Positions 33,580-43,704 of a stretch of DNA of 64,000 bases are shown piece by piece (position 1 is the stretch's first letter; each line of letters starts with the position of its first letter). The translations under genes and the position numbers were made by a program. The notes under the pieces were generated by a model that was not told the DNA's origin, ran no database searches, and saw nothing but the letters and a program-made list of their open reading frames with translations. This DNA comes from Lactuca virosa (lineage: Eukaryota > Streptophyta > Magnoliopsida > Asterales > Asteraceae): positions 97,133,369 to 97,197,368 of the forward strand of contig CAKMRJ010003334.1 in the NCBI GenBank assembly GCA_928212115.1. Reading direction: 5' to 3'.

Positions 33580-35352
33580 TATAACACCCCGATTCCCAAG
33601 TATGAATTTAAAGTTTAATATATATTCATTTTCAGGGCAACTCGATGATTTGGGAGGCTCCAACTCGTCGTGTAGAGTTTTAAATGGCCGCGTATTTTTA
33701 AGGTATACTCGACGAGTTGGAAGGCCCCAACTCGAAGAGTTGAGGGCTGAACATGAAACCTTAATTTTCAAGTTTTTGCACCCTATTTAAAGACCTTATG
33801 ATCCATTGTTAGCTTCCCTCACCGTCCCTTCAGTCCAGAAAACCCTAATCGTGCCTCTTTCCTCATTTTGAGTGTGTGTGAGCTTAAATAGTGTTCTTTG
33901 GTGCTTTTCTTGAAGGAGCTTGAAGTTGGTGGTGAAAATTTCAGGGGAGAAGCTTTAGATCCGGACTTTCCATTGTTGTTGCAGTCATTCTATGGTATAA
34001 AGTCGATACCTTGACCATCCCTTTTCTAGATCTCTTCTTTTGGAAGTTTATGGCCATTATTAGCTTATTTTGGGACCATTCTTGGATTTGAGCATGTTAT
34101 GAAGCCATGGTTTCAGATCTGGGCATCTCATGGCCTCCATGGACTTAAAGTTGCCAACTTTATCAAGTCTTGGCCCTCCTTCATGCTCTAAGTCCCTTGA
34201 TAAGCCTTATTTTAGTGTTTTAGCCCCTTGATGCCATGCATGGACTTAAAGCTTGCAGCTTTACGTGGTATCTCAACCCTAGGGGACCAGATCTATAGTT
34301 TGGAGGCATTAGACCCGCTTGGAAAGCGACTGAATGTATTAATACTAGGACAACTCAACGAGTTGCTTAGCCAACTCGACGAGTTTCTTAGCCAACTCGA
34401 CGAGTTGAATCTGGTTTTCCCGCTTTCTGGATGCTGAAGAACTCGATGAATTGCTCTGGTAACTCGGCGAATTGTCTCGAGATTTTCACGATTTTCTGAG
34501 TTCTGAAGGAACTCGACGATTCAGGAAGATGCACTCGACGAATTGGGTTAACATGGACTGTTGACTCTGACTTTGACCATGGTTGACCAAGTTTGACTTA
34601 AAGGGTACATTTAGTATTCGGGATTTTAATGAAGTTAGTTACATGGTGGTTGTAGGCAGTTGAGTTCGGAGCTGTGATTTGGGTTTTGATCTTACCAGTT
34701 CAGCACTACTTGTGAGGTGAGTTCTCATCACTATATTGACGGGGTCGAAGGCACCAATGCCGACCCTTTGGATTGCGTCCTGGTTTTTCGTATGATACTA
34801 TGTGTAGTGATCGGGTAGATCTGTATCCTAGTGTGTAGGATGATGCTATGATTGATGATCTGTTAGGCCTATATGATTATTGTATGTGCTAGTTAGCGTT
34901 TGATATTATGTGATATTATGCGATGGCGGGTGGGTTGAGGCGAAACTGCTTTGTGCTCAAGGCCAACATCCCAGGGCGGCACGGATAGACTGAAGGCCCA
35001 AAGGAGCATACCAGTGAGGCCGAAGGCCCGGAGATCGGTCCAGATAGGCTGAAAGCCCGGTGAGGCGGTCCAGACATGCTGAAGGTTCTGAGAGTGGGCC
35101 AGATAGGCTGTAGGCCTGGTTGTATGGTGTTGGTATTTTGGGGGAACTCACTAAGCTTTGGGCTTACAGTTGTGGATTATGTTTCAGGTACTTCGGATGA
35201 TCGTGGGAAGGCGAAGGCTTGATCGTGCACCTCCTCACATTTTGTGTTATGATTTCTGGGATTTCTCTAATGTTAAACTATTTTGTAAACAACGGATGGT
35301 TTTGGAACGTTTGAAAAAGTTTTAATTTTTTATGGATTTTATGGATGTTACA
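33580..35352 (+). repeat. 3' LTR of element A (1773 bp)
   Basis: It starts TATAACACCCCG and ends GATGTTACA. It keeps a 0.78 kb part missing from the 5' LTR. That part holds palindromic AACTCGACGAGTT (34373-34385, 34394-34406), four TTGAC W-box cores within 38 bp (34561-34598) and a 30 bp tandem repeat (34984-35118, units beginning GATAGGCTGAA). Confidence 0.85.
34984..35118. repeat. 30 bp tandem repeat, about 4.5 copies
   Basis: Units follow GATAGGCTGAAGGCCCGG and end GGTCCA or similar, with unit starts near 34984, 35014, 35044, 35074 and 35104. Confidence 0.8.
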
Positions 35353-35524
35353 CTACCGATATACCATTGGACTTCAAAACGCAACTGAACTCCCCGATCA
35401 TCTAATCCACATTACCCACCAACAAAGGGGTCTAAATCTCTTTCCCAAAGGCCTTAAGCCTTATGATAACCGATCTTCGGGTCACGACCTTGAATTACGA
35501 AACGATTCGAAACAGAGTGTTACA
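35353..35524 (-). repeat. LTR of element D, remaining end
   Basis: After the A insertion the D LTR resumes and ends GTGTTACA (minus strand start TGTAACAC). It is followed at once by the PPT (ACTCTCCCCCACTTA, 35525-35539). Confidence 0.72.
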
Positions 35525-36950
35525 ACTCTCCCCCACTTAAATTAAATTTCGTCCTCAAAATCATTCCTTATTACTTCCTTCGCGGCTCGACGATCCTGCC
35601 CAAAATTCCTGAATTCCGATTACGACCGAAGAATCATCCCATACCGATGACCGCCTCCCAAACCTGCCATCCAATCCCCGTCGTGGCAGATTTTGCTCAT
35701 ACCTCCCAAAGGATGAACCTTAACACTATGACCTCAACCTAAAAGAAGGAAACCCAGCAGCCCAGCCTGAGAACTAAAACAACTACCTTACCCTTGCAAA
35801 CTGGAAAACCTCATAACACCGCGATAACAACTCAAATTAGGAAATTTTCTGAAAACATGAACCCATCTATACAAACCCCAACAGACATTACCTAAGACAA
35901 CTGATCATTCACACATCGCACGCACCACCTATTCCCTGACTAAGAATACCATTCTACTATATAGAAGGAGTGCTCAAAATATACCAAAAGCAAATTACAC
36001 CAAACCCCAAATTCGGAGGTTGCGCCTGACAACCTCAAATACGCGCTTGGCTTCCTGACAAGTCATCACCAACATGCTGCTCTTACGAGCATAAGGATGG
36101 TCAATCCAAAAATTCTCACGCTGCAACCAAATCCCAAGTCAGTTATGGCTCGAGATTCCATAACCGATGTCCAACATTGGTAACCGAACTCCTGATAGAC
36201 AGTCCTCAAGCAACCCAAGATCACAATGCAACATTATTCAAGTGGCTACCGTGCATAACCATCACTCCTAAATACCTCAACTACCTACATGATCCAAACC
36301 AGTTGATCTCCAAATCTCTCGACTCCTACAGTGCACTTTCACCCAAATAAGCCAAGAAAGCTAACGATCTGAGACCTAAGAGCCTCAATCAAAAGACCAT
36401 CAAGTCGTACCCATATAAATCACACAACCACTGATTCATGATACCTCGTGACACTTGCTATCCACTACACGATATGATCACTGTACTAAACCGATCTTGC
36501 TAACACCTCATCCATAGCCTGAAGAATCACGACCAACCCCACAGGGACCTAATGATATCCAACCATCAGTCCACCGACTTGCAGGGACCAAACGACATCC
36601 CTCTCAATGCTATTCGAACATCACATCGACCATACCCTTCTATCACACATTGACTGATATCAACGCAAAAATAGATGAGCCTCAACCGTTAACAGAAATA
36701 TCCTCATGAAATATCGATACAAGATCCCACACATTGATTGCAGCCGAACAGATTCCACAAATTCGAAATAGCTCAAGAAACTTCCAAGGTGAACTAGAAA
36801 TGTTGCCAAAACAGGAAAGCTAAACAACGCTGCCCCAACATCCGGACTTCCGATAATCAAGGATAACTGCCAAACTTGAGCTTGCTATGAAACAAATTCC
36901 ACACCGCAATTAAGGGTAGAAATACCCAGAACCCAAAGTATTTTTCATCC
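35525..36950 (-). other. Internal remnant of element D
   Basis: After the PPT there is about 1.4 kb with no gag or pol block that I can read on either strand. It ends abruptly at 36950, where the truncated LTR of element C begins. Confidence 0.5.
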
Positions 36951-37415
36951 ATAAATAATTATATTAATTTCATCAATCAACAATAACCCAGTTACCCATT
37001 CCCGTTATCCTCACTTTACGTCCCTAAAACAACTATCACAAGGGACCTAGCCTAAGGATTTTTCATCGGGGCGACAACACATGCTTCGGGGGTTCCTCAG
37101 CAATATATGTCAAACAAGGCAACCATGTGGGGGATGGAGTACAGCAATTGAACACCCAAGTTCAATAACACCTACAGGTGGCGAGCCTACCAGCGTTCCA
37201 CTAGACTGTCTAGAAGAGTTTGTGGTCGTCATCTAAACTCTGCTAGATGACTGAATCAGCATCAACATCGAGGCCTCTCATCATTTTATAACACGTCAAC
37301 TATCTACGCATGTTTTACCCAACATTTTTATAGATAACAATATACTTATACATTCATACACAGCTTAAAACCTGTATAAAATATTCATTCAATACTTACT
37401 CCAAATACACAGATA

Positions 37416-37480
<65 letters not shown>

Positions 37481-38848
37481 GCACGTATTCTATAGAAGAT
37501 ACTTCATACCTATGTGTTAGAAGAAAATGAATATACACTCACACAAAACATATATTTAATACAGTCAAACAATAATTGTATTAAAATCGTGTTTATGAAA
37601 GGGACTATGCACTCACTTGTTAAGACGATGCTCGGACAGCACTACGGCTCTTCAAGTAGTATTCTTCGATGAATCCGGGATATCTACACACACCGGGCTT
37701 CTCGCGGGCAGAGCTTCGGCTCGAAAACTCTTTTCTTCTCGGGATCTTCAGAGCGTCGGGACTTGCTTTGGGTGTCGGGATGATACCGGGGCTTCGGGGG
37801 TGCTTCAAGAGGGCTAGAGAGGGTGTAGAGAGTGAGAGAATAAGTGAATTAGAAACCATGGCCGGCTGCCCTTTGGTTTCTATTTATAGGGTCGATTTTT
37901 CGATATTCACGTCGTGAACAACAAGTTTACGTCGTCACTTCAGTCGTCATCAGGTGCGTCATCGCAACTTGGGTCTGTCAGGCTCCAGGAGACGTCATCT
38001 ATGAGTTCACGTCGTGAACCCTATGTTCACGCCGTGAGCTCTGACACAGTGTAGGGGTTCGTGCCCCGAACTTCTAAAAATTCATATCTTTCGCATACGA
38101 GCTCCGTTTTCGACGTTCTTTATATCCACGCGTAGGTGAGATTATGCTCTACAACTCTCGTTTAGACTCTGTCGGCTAATTTTGAAATTTATGTTTATTA
38201 TAATATTTTTAGTAGGTCGGCACAGGAAAACTCCGTTTGAAATTCATAACTTCTTCATCTGACGTCCGTTTTCGTCTGTCTTTTTACCGTTGGACTACTA
38301 TCGACGAGATCTTCGATTTTCGTTTAGATTGTCTCGGCTAAAGATCACTCGATCTCAATTTCGAGATTTGGGCTGCATACCGCTAAGCTTAAATTTTAGA
38401 AAAATCATAACTTACTCATACGAAGTCAGATTTGGGCGTTCTCTTTATGCACGCTCTCGGTTTAACGTATTCTACGACCTCCGTTTAGATCGCTAAAGCC
38501 AAATATCGCTCTATCGTAAATTCACTATTTACGTCGCGCTGTGTCGTGTCGGTTCTGTCGCGAAACTTCGACAGGTCATAACTTCTTCGTTATAACTCGG
38601 ATTTCGGCATTCTTTATATATCCGGAATCCTTATCACGACCACTACCTCTTTGAGTATAGATATTGGGCTTATCTAATATTTTATTTTAAAACTTATATT
38701 TATTCTTTGATTCCTTTAAATCACAACAATTAAGCATGAAACACATAATACTCAAATAATACATTTTATTATTTCAAAACGCGCTACAAAGGTTAACCTA
38801 GACTGTTACATCAATATTGATGCCTAGCCTAGAAACACGGGCGTTACA
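36951..38848 (-). repeat. 3' LTR of element C, truncated
   Basis: It aligns with 60780-62698 from ATAAATAATTATATT onward. A TA microsatellite (about 37414-37476) is at the same place as in the other LTR (61236-61305). TATA box at plus 37881-37888; palindromes TTCACGTCGTGAA (37906-37918) and GTTCACGTCGTGAAC (38005-38019) lie just upstream. Confidence 0.85.
37228..37251. repeat. Perfect 8 bp hairpin in the LTR of C (also 61057-61080)
   Basis: GTCATCTA and TAGATGAC enclose AACTCTGC (left LTR) or AACTCCGC (right LTR). It is the counterpart of the hairpin at 24280-24303 in element B, which has two different stem pairs and the same loop core ACTCTGC. Confidence 0.8.
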
Positions 38849-38964
38849 ATTCTCTCCCCCTTAGGATGATTCCGTCCCCGGAATCACACATCAACAAACA
38901 AATGCGGATAGCGACTCATCATATCACTCTCCGTTTCCCAGGTGAGATTTGGCCCATTCGTATG

Positions 38965-39423
38965 TTACCAACGGACAAGCACTAATTCGACCATCTCGCG
39001 TCGTAACTTCTTCGTGTTTCGGTCAACGATTGCCTCTGGTTCTCCAATTAACCTTTTGTTCTCATCAATTCTTAACTCAGAAATTGGAATTATATCGGGA
39101 ACTTCTCCCGTGAACTTTCTCAAATAACACACATGGAAAGTGTTATGAATACCATTCAGTTCTTCGGGTAATTCGAGCTTGTAAGCTTGGTTCCCAATCC
39201 TCTGAAGAACTTTAAACGGTCCAATAAATCTAGGACTTAACTTTCCCCTTTTACCAAATCGTATAAGTCCCTTCCACGGTGAGACTTTAAGTAAAACCGA
39301 ATCCCCAACTTCAAATGTCATCGGTCTTCGCTTTTAGTCAGCATAACTCTTTTGACGATCCTGAGCCGCTAACATTCTCTCCCTAATTATTTTCAGCTTT
39401 TTAGCAGTCTGATGGACTATCTC
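38965..39423 (-). pseudogene. Integrase tail and chromodomain-like end of element C
   Basis: Upstream of G's insertion the frame reads QTAKKLKIIRERMLAAQDRQ, KSYAD and a stop, then MTFEVGDSVLLKVSPWKGL, KLSPRFIGPFKVL, YKLELPEELNGIHNTFHVCY, and PISELRIDENKRLIGEPEAI. After RW and a stop, LTWETESDM continues the chromodomain-like end to about 38890. It matches element A's integrase tail, so A and C are relatives. GAGAT at 39419-39423 is the target that G duplicated. Confidence 0.85.
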
Positions 39424-39714
39424 TGTAAGGGTGCAAATTCACTATTGGATGTTATGAGGGCTTACTCCTTTGTGTGTGCATAATGAGTTGTTTTTCCTTT
39501 ATAAGGAAGTGAGTGACACACATTTTATCTAATGAACATTTTGAGAGATTAGTTTAGAGAGAGAATTTTGCAAGACCCATTTGTACTCTTTCTATAAAAC
39601 TAATGAGAGCTTAAAAGAATTATTTAGATCTTGTGTTCATGTTCTTGATTTTATTTGATGATTCACTAAATCATTCTTAATTCCGCACATGCCATCATAA
39701 TCAACACCACTACA
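39424..39714 (+). repeat. 5' LTR of element G
   Basis: TGTAAGGGTGC to CACTACA. TATA box TTTATAAG (39498-39505) sits in the dyad TTCCTT...AAGGAA. Confidence 0.9.
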
Positions 39715-39716
39715 AT

Positions 39717-39729
39717 TGGTATCAGAGCG
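39717..39729 (+). other. Primer-binding site of element G
   Basis: TGGTATCAGAGCG, two bases past the LTR, matching initiator-Met tRNA. Confidence 0.88.
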
Positions 39730-41583
39730 GGTCTTCAATGATCAACATGATTTTTTGAAGAACGATTCTCGGTTTGGCAACATTTGTCACAATTAAAGCA
39801 TTTTTGGTGAGTCTTTCTCTATAATCTCTCTTAATTTCATTGAATTTATGAGTTGCATTTTTGATTTGTGATCGTTTGACTCGTTGGATCAAATTTTTCT
39901 TGAAAAAGCCCATTGATGATCCAATAATTTTTTTTAGATCAAATCTAAAGCCAAAATCAAAATTTCAATCTAATACTATTCATTGATCCAAGTCTTAAAG
40001 ACCAATTTCCGATCGATAATTGTTCATTTAAATTGAATAAGCCCAATCAATTAATCTACTTACTGTTCATGACCTCGATTTGAGCCCAAATCATTTGAGT
40101 TGCTACTATTCATCTTTTTGTTTTAGGCCCAAATCAAAATTTGTTGATATATGAATAAATCTGACTCGTATCTAACATCGGTTCAATTTTGGGTGTATAA
40201 GTCAACATAAAAGTCAAAATCGACTTTGATGGATACTCGATTTATAAGACTTTGAAGTTAGAATCGAACATAATTTTTGTTACCGATTCTTGGAGTCATA
40301 TTTGATTCACAGTTGTTGTAGACGATTTCAATTTTTGACAAACTCTTGAGTTCATTGCTTCAAATCGAACTCATTTTCATTTTCAGATTGTTGAAATTGT
40401 GTCTGGTTGTATTTGATTTCGATTTGTTCTTATTTTTGTCGTTCGAATCCACTGTTGATGATGTTCTTGTTCGTATCCTGGAAACGTACTTTGAGTCGAA
40501 CTCAATTTTGATTAGTGTTCGTTGATAGAATTCAAGTCAAGAGTCTTAAAGCTGATTTGAAATCATTTTGAGATTCGATTGATGATTTTGGAGTCGAGCA
40601 TCGATATATTGGGTTGGTCGATTTTAATTTTGAAGGGTCTAATGTCGTCTTTGGATGAAATCAGTTTGTGTCGGTGAAGGATTGAAGGAATGATTGCTTT
40701 AATGACGAAATGTGATGTGTGAAAGGAAGTTTATTTCTTGGTGTCAATTGGATTTCGAATGGTTAAGTTGGAGACTATGTTCGTTAGTTTGGAAGTCGGT
40801 GTTCGAAGAAGATGATATGGGAATGAAGGTTTCGAAATAAAAATGACGAACAGATGGTCGATATTATGTTGAGTAGCACGAATCGATTGTTAGGAAAGAA
40901 TTTTGGAATGTCGACTGGAGTATGATCTAATTCGAAGGCTTTGGTATCGATGTTTTTTAATACCCTGATAATGAAAAACGGGACTAACGAAGATTTTGGA
41001 GGATGAATTCGTTATTGTGAAGGATTTTGATTTCGATTGTTGATGACGAAGCCTTTTGGGAAGATGATTTTGATCGATTGATGTATGAAGGGTTCCTGTA
41101 TGGTGCGAAGCAATGGATTTTGAACACGAATAGGGTGTTGTTATGAGTCGATGGGTCAGGGAATCTATGATGTTAATGGGCACGAAATTGAAATTGAAAG
41201 TTTGATTTTGGGAAGAAATCATTGATGTACGAAGGTTTCCAGTATGATCGATGATTTGGGAACGAACATGATAATAATGAATTTTTGGGAACGACTGATT
41301 AAAAGCTTGCTAACGAAGAGTAAAGGCTGTGAGATCGATTCAGTGATTGAACAGTTAAGATGTTATTCAGAGGCTTCGTATGCCTTCGATTTCGTTAATT
41401 AGTGTCAAAAAGTTTCGTTAGTTTGGAGATGATGATTTCATACGAAGTGAACAATGGCCGGAGAATAGAAATTCGTTCAAATGGCTGATGAAGGTGGCTT
41501 CGTACGAATGGAGAAAAAGAAATCAAAAGTTTCTAATATGGCCCTTAAAGTTTCGACTGTTTGTCATCTTTTGCAAATTTCAA
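39730..41583 (+). other. Leader of element G, non-coding
   Basis: Rich in GAATCGATT-like words and stops in all frames. Its end (GCCCTTAAAGTTTCGACTG, near 41545) recurs at 47387, so it is homologous to the second leader. Confidence 0.6.
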
Positions 41584-41898
41584 TTCTAGAATCGTAGAAT
41601 CAAGTATTAATCAAAATCAGAGTTAAACGAATGTAGATTGAACAAACAATGTAAATAAGATCTAGTTTCTGCTCATTTATGCTTCCAACTTTTACAGAGA
41701 AAATAGACAGGTTCTGTAAAGGACTCTCATCTAACTCTAGTAAAGTTCCATATTTTTAGGAACAGTGAAAGCATACAAAAAATACTAAGGCATTGACAAT
41801 TAAGCTTCGTACAAAATACACATTAGTAAATAAACTTTACAAAACATACGAAGGGTAAAATAAACTTCGACATATTACAACATACTTCGACCCTAACA
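41584..41898 (-). repeat. Minus-strand LTR next to the antisense gene
   Basis: On the minus strand a polypurine tract (CAAAGGGGGAGAT, plus 41899-41911) is followed by TGTTAGGGTCGAAG, an LTR-type start close to the plus-strand LTR starts of G (TGTAAGGGTGC) and of the internal LTR (TGTTAGGGTAC). The lower end is set only by where similarity to the second leader stops. The matching 5' LTR of this opposite-strand element is not found. Confidence 0.5.
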
Positions 41899-41929
41899 AT
41901 CTCCCCCTTTGTAATCATGTCGACCTTCG

Positions 41930-42856
41930 TCAGTTCAAGAGTATCTGTATAGCATACAGCATAACTTTTCGAATCTCAGTGTACCATGAGATTATCTTCT
42001 TCAGTTCCTTCTTATCTCCTTCGTTATTCTTCTTGCAGCTATTCATACGAACAATGAAATTCGTATATTGGGATGTTGTATATCTTTCCACTTCGGAAGC
42101 TTGAAACAAGAATCTTTTCGCCTTCCCATTTTTGTCTTTCCCAGCAAATACCATACCAAATGGCTTCAAACATATTTCTCCGTCAGCATACTTCTTCAAC
42201 TCAGGTTGAGTTAAAGGAAGTTCCTTTGGCACTTTTACAGTCAATCCCTTTGCTGTAGCTAACTCAACATCAGTAAGTGCTAAACACTCATAATAGTTGT
42301 CAATGAAAATCTTGATGTGAGCTAACCCAAGTCGAAAAACTTCAGGATCAGTTTCTCGAAGATATGAAGCATCTTTATCCTTTAGCAACAATGCAACTTG
42401 TATCAGATCATACAAGTTCATTAAAGGAAAATCAGGTACTGAAAAATCACACACTTGCCCATTCGCCCTCGAAACAATAAAGCGAAGATTCTGCATCATA
42501 TTTTCGAACAACACATCTCGCTTTATACCTATCATCTTCTTTATCTTCACCAGTGACCAAATCTCCTCTAGAAGTTTTCCAAGTACAACATGAAATCTGA
42601 TCTTCATGTATGTGTACTCATCATCATTGTCAAATTTCTCAGCAATTTTGTACTGAGCCATGATGAACATCATCTCATTGATGGGAAAATCCAATTGACT
42701 CATATCAGTGTTGAGAACAACATAGCTTTTCTTTGGCTTCTTTTCGAAAGCATACATATGATTATATGCAACTTTCGACTCTATTGTTTCATAATTGTAG
42801 TGTTTTGAAGGATCACCCTTGTTCATCCCAGGTGGATCATTTGCACGAAGTCGCAT
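41930..42856 (-). pseudogene. Unknown antisense protein, C-terminal 308 residues
   Basis: An uninterrupted frame of 308 codons after the word MRLRANDPPGMNKGDPSKHY; upstream it continues in frame through a Lys- and Glu-rich helix (KKKKAEAEAEVEKLRIVQ). The body is a mixed alpha/beta-looking sequence without transposase, RT or zinc motifs. It ends MLYAIQILLN-stop, 19 bases before a polypurine tract on the same strand. I recall similar uncharacterised proteins (RANDPPGMNKGDPSK) in many copies in Asteraceae genomes; function unknown. It is antisense to element G. Confidence 0.7.
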
Positions 42857-42884
42857 AATGCTTTGTACAATTCGGAGCTTTTCA

Positions 42885-43306
42885 ACTTCAGCCTCCGCTT
42901 CAGCTTTCTTTTTCTTCCTTTGACTTTTCGACCATAACAGTTTTGCCTTTGTCTTTTACAGATGAATTATCAACACTTTCCTTAGGCTTCGAACTGCTGC
43001 CACCTTCCCTAATCACAATTCCTTTAGAAATTGGTCTTGAAATTGGCTTCGTTGAAATTGGCATTGTTGTTACAACGGTCGAATTAATTGGCTCAGCGGT
43101 TGACAAAATTGGTTTTTTTTATCAGAATCTTCAAAGAAAACACCTTTCCAACAACCTTTGCATCTGCATGAAAATTTTCACCACTAGCCTTCGTAATACC
43201 AACCCCCTTTTCTCCCCCTTGCACCCCTGTGAAAACAGGCGGGGCATTCGTCGGAAGAAGGCTAGAAATATGAGAAAGAGGAACAAGTTGTTTGTGTAGA
43301 ATAGCT
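42885..43306 (-). pseudogene. Unknown antisense protein, linker segment
   Basis: Two overlapping frames join by indels: LPTNAPPVFTGVQGGEKG, GVGITKASGENFHAD (43130-43300), then ISRPISKGIVIREGGSSSKP and KDKGKTVMVEKSKEEKE (42900-43060). It is low-complexity and basic. It connects the coiled coil to the C-terminal domain; at least two single-base shifts interrupt it, one at a T8 run (43113-43120). Confidence 0.6.
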
Positions 43307-43690
43307 TCAAATTTGAACGAACTTTTGAGACAGAAAGTCCGAAGTGATCAACGGAGATGAAACAGATTTAACAGTTAAATCTTTGAGCTCCTTCAGCAGA
43401 TTGAGCACTTCTACAAAGCTTCGATTTTCCATTGTCGATAATTGAGTAAGTTGAGGACTCAAATCTTCGTACAACTTGACATATTTGGTAACAGCATCAC
43501 AAATAATGTCAACTTTTTGATTAATTGAAGCATAATCCCTTTGCACAATTGAGATTTCCTTTTGCATATCCTGTCGAAGCTCTTGAATTTGCAAATTTAC
43601 ATATTCCCTCACTTTCTTGACATCTTGAACAAATAACACATGTCGTTCTTTTACCAAATGTTTGAATTCTTTCACCTCCGCTCTAAACAT
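43307..43690 (-). pseudogene. Unknown antisense protein, coiled-coil segment
   Basis: 127 codons with strong heptad character: VKEFKHLVKERHVLFVQDVK, KVREYVNLQIQELRQDMQKE, then VDIICDAVTKYVKLYEDL and LLKELKDLTVKS. This would form a long helical coiled coil and suggests self-assembly, as in gag-like proteins, but no gag signature is present. One frameshift separates it from the segment above 43705. Confidence 0.68.
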
Positions 43691-43704
43691 CGAAATGAGA
43701 GAAT

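Larger units (their letters stand above)
21792..35352 (+). mobile_element. Element A, non-autonomous Ty3 (Tekay-like) element carrying nested element B
   Basis: 5' LTR (21792-22781), PBS, a gag zinc-knuckle fragment (29744-30067), about 2.9 kb of non-coding filler, an integrase C-terminal fragment (32945-33562), PPT and 3' LTR (33580-35352). The flanks read TTACC (21787-21791) and CTACC (35353-35357), a probable TSD with one change. RT, RNase H and most of integrase are absent. It interrupts the LTR of element D. Without B its internal part is about 4.9 kb. Confidence 0.82.
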
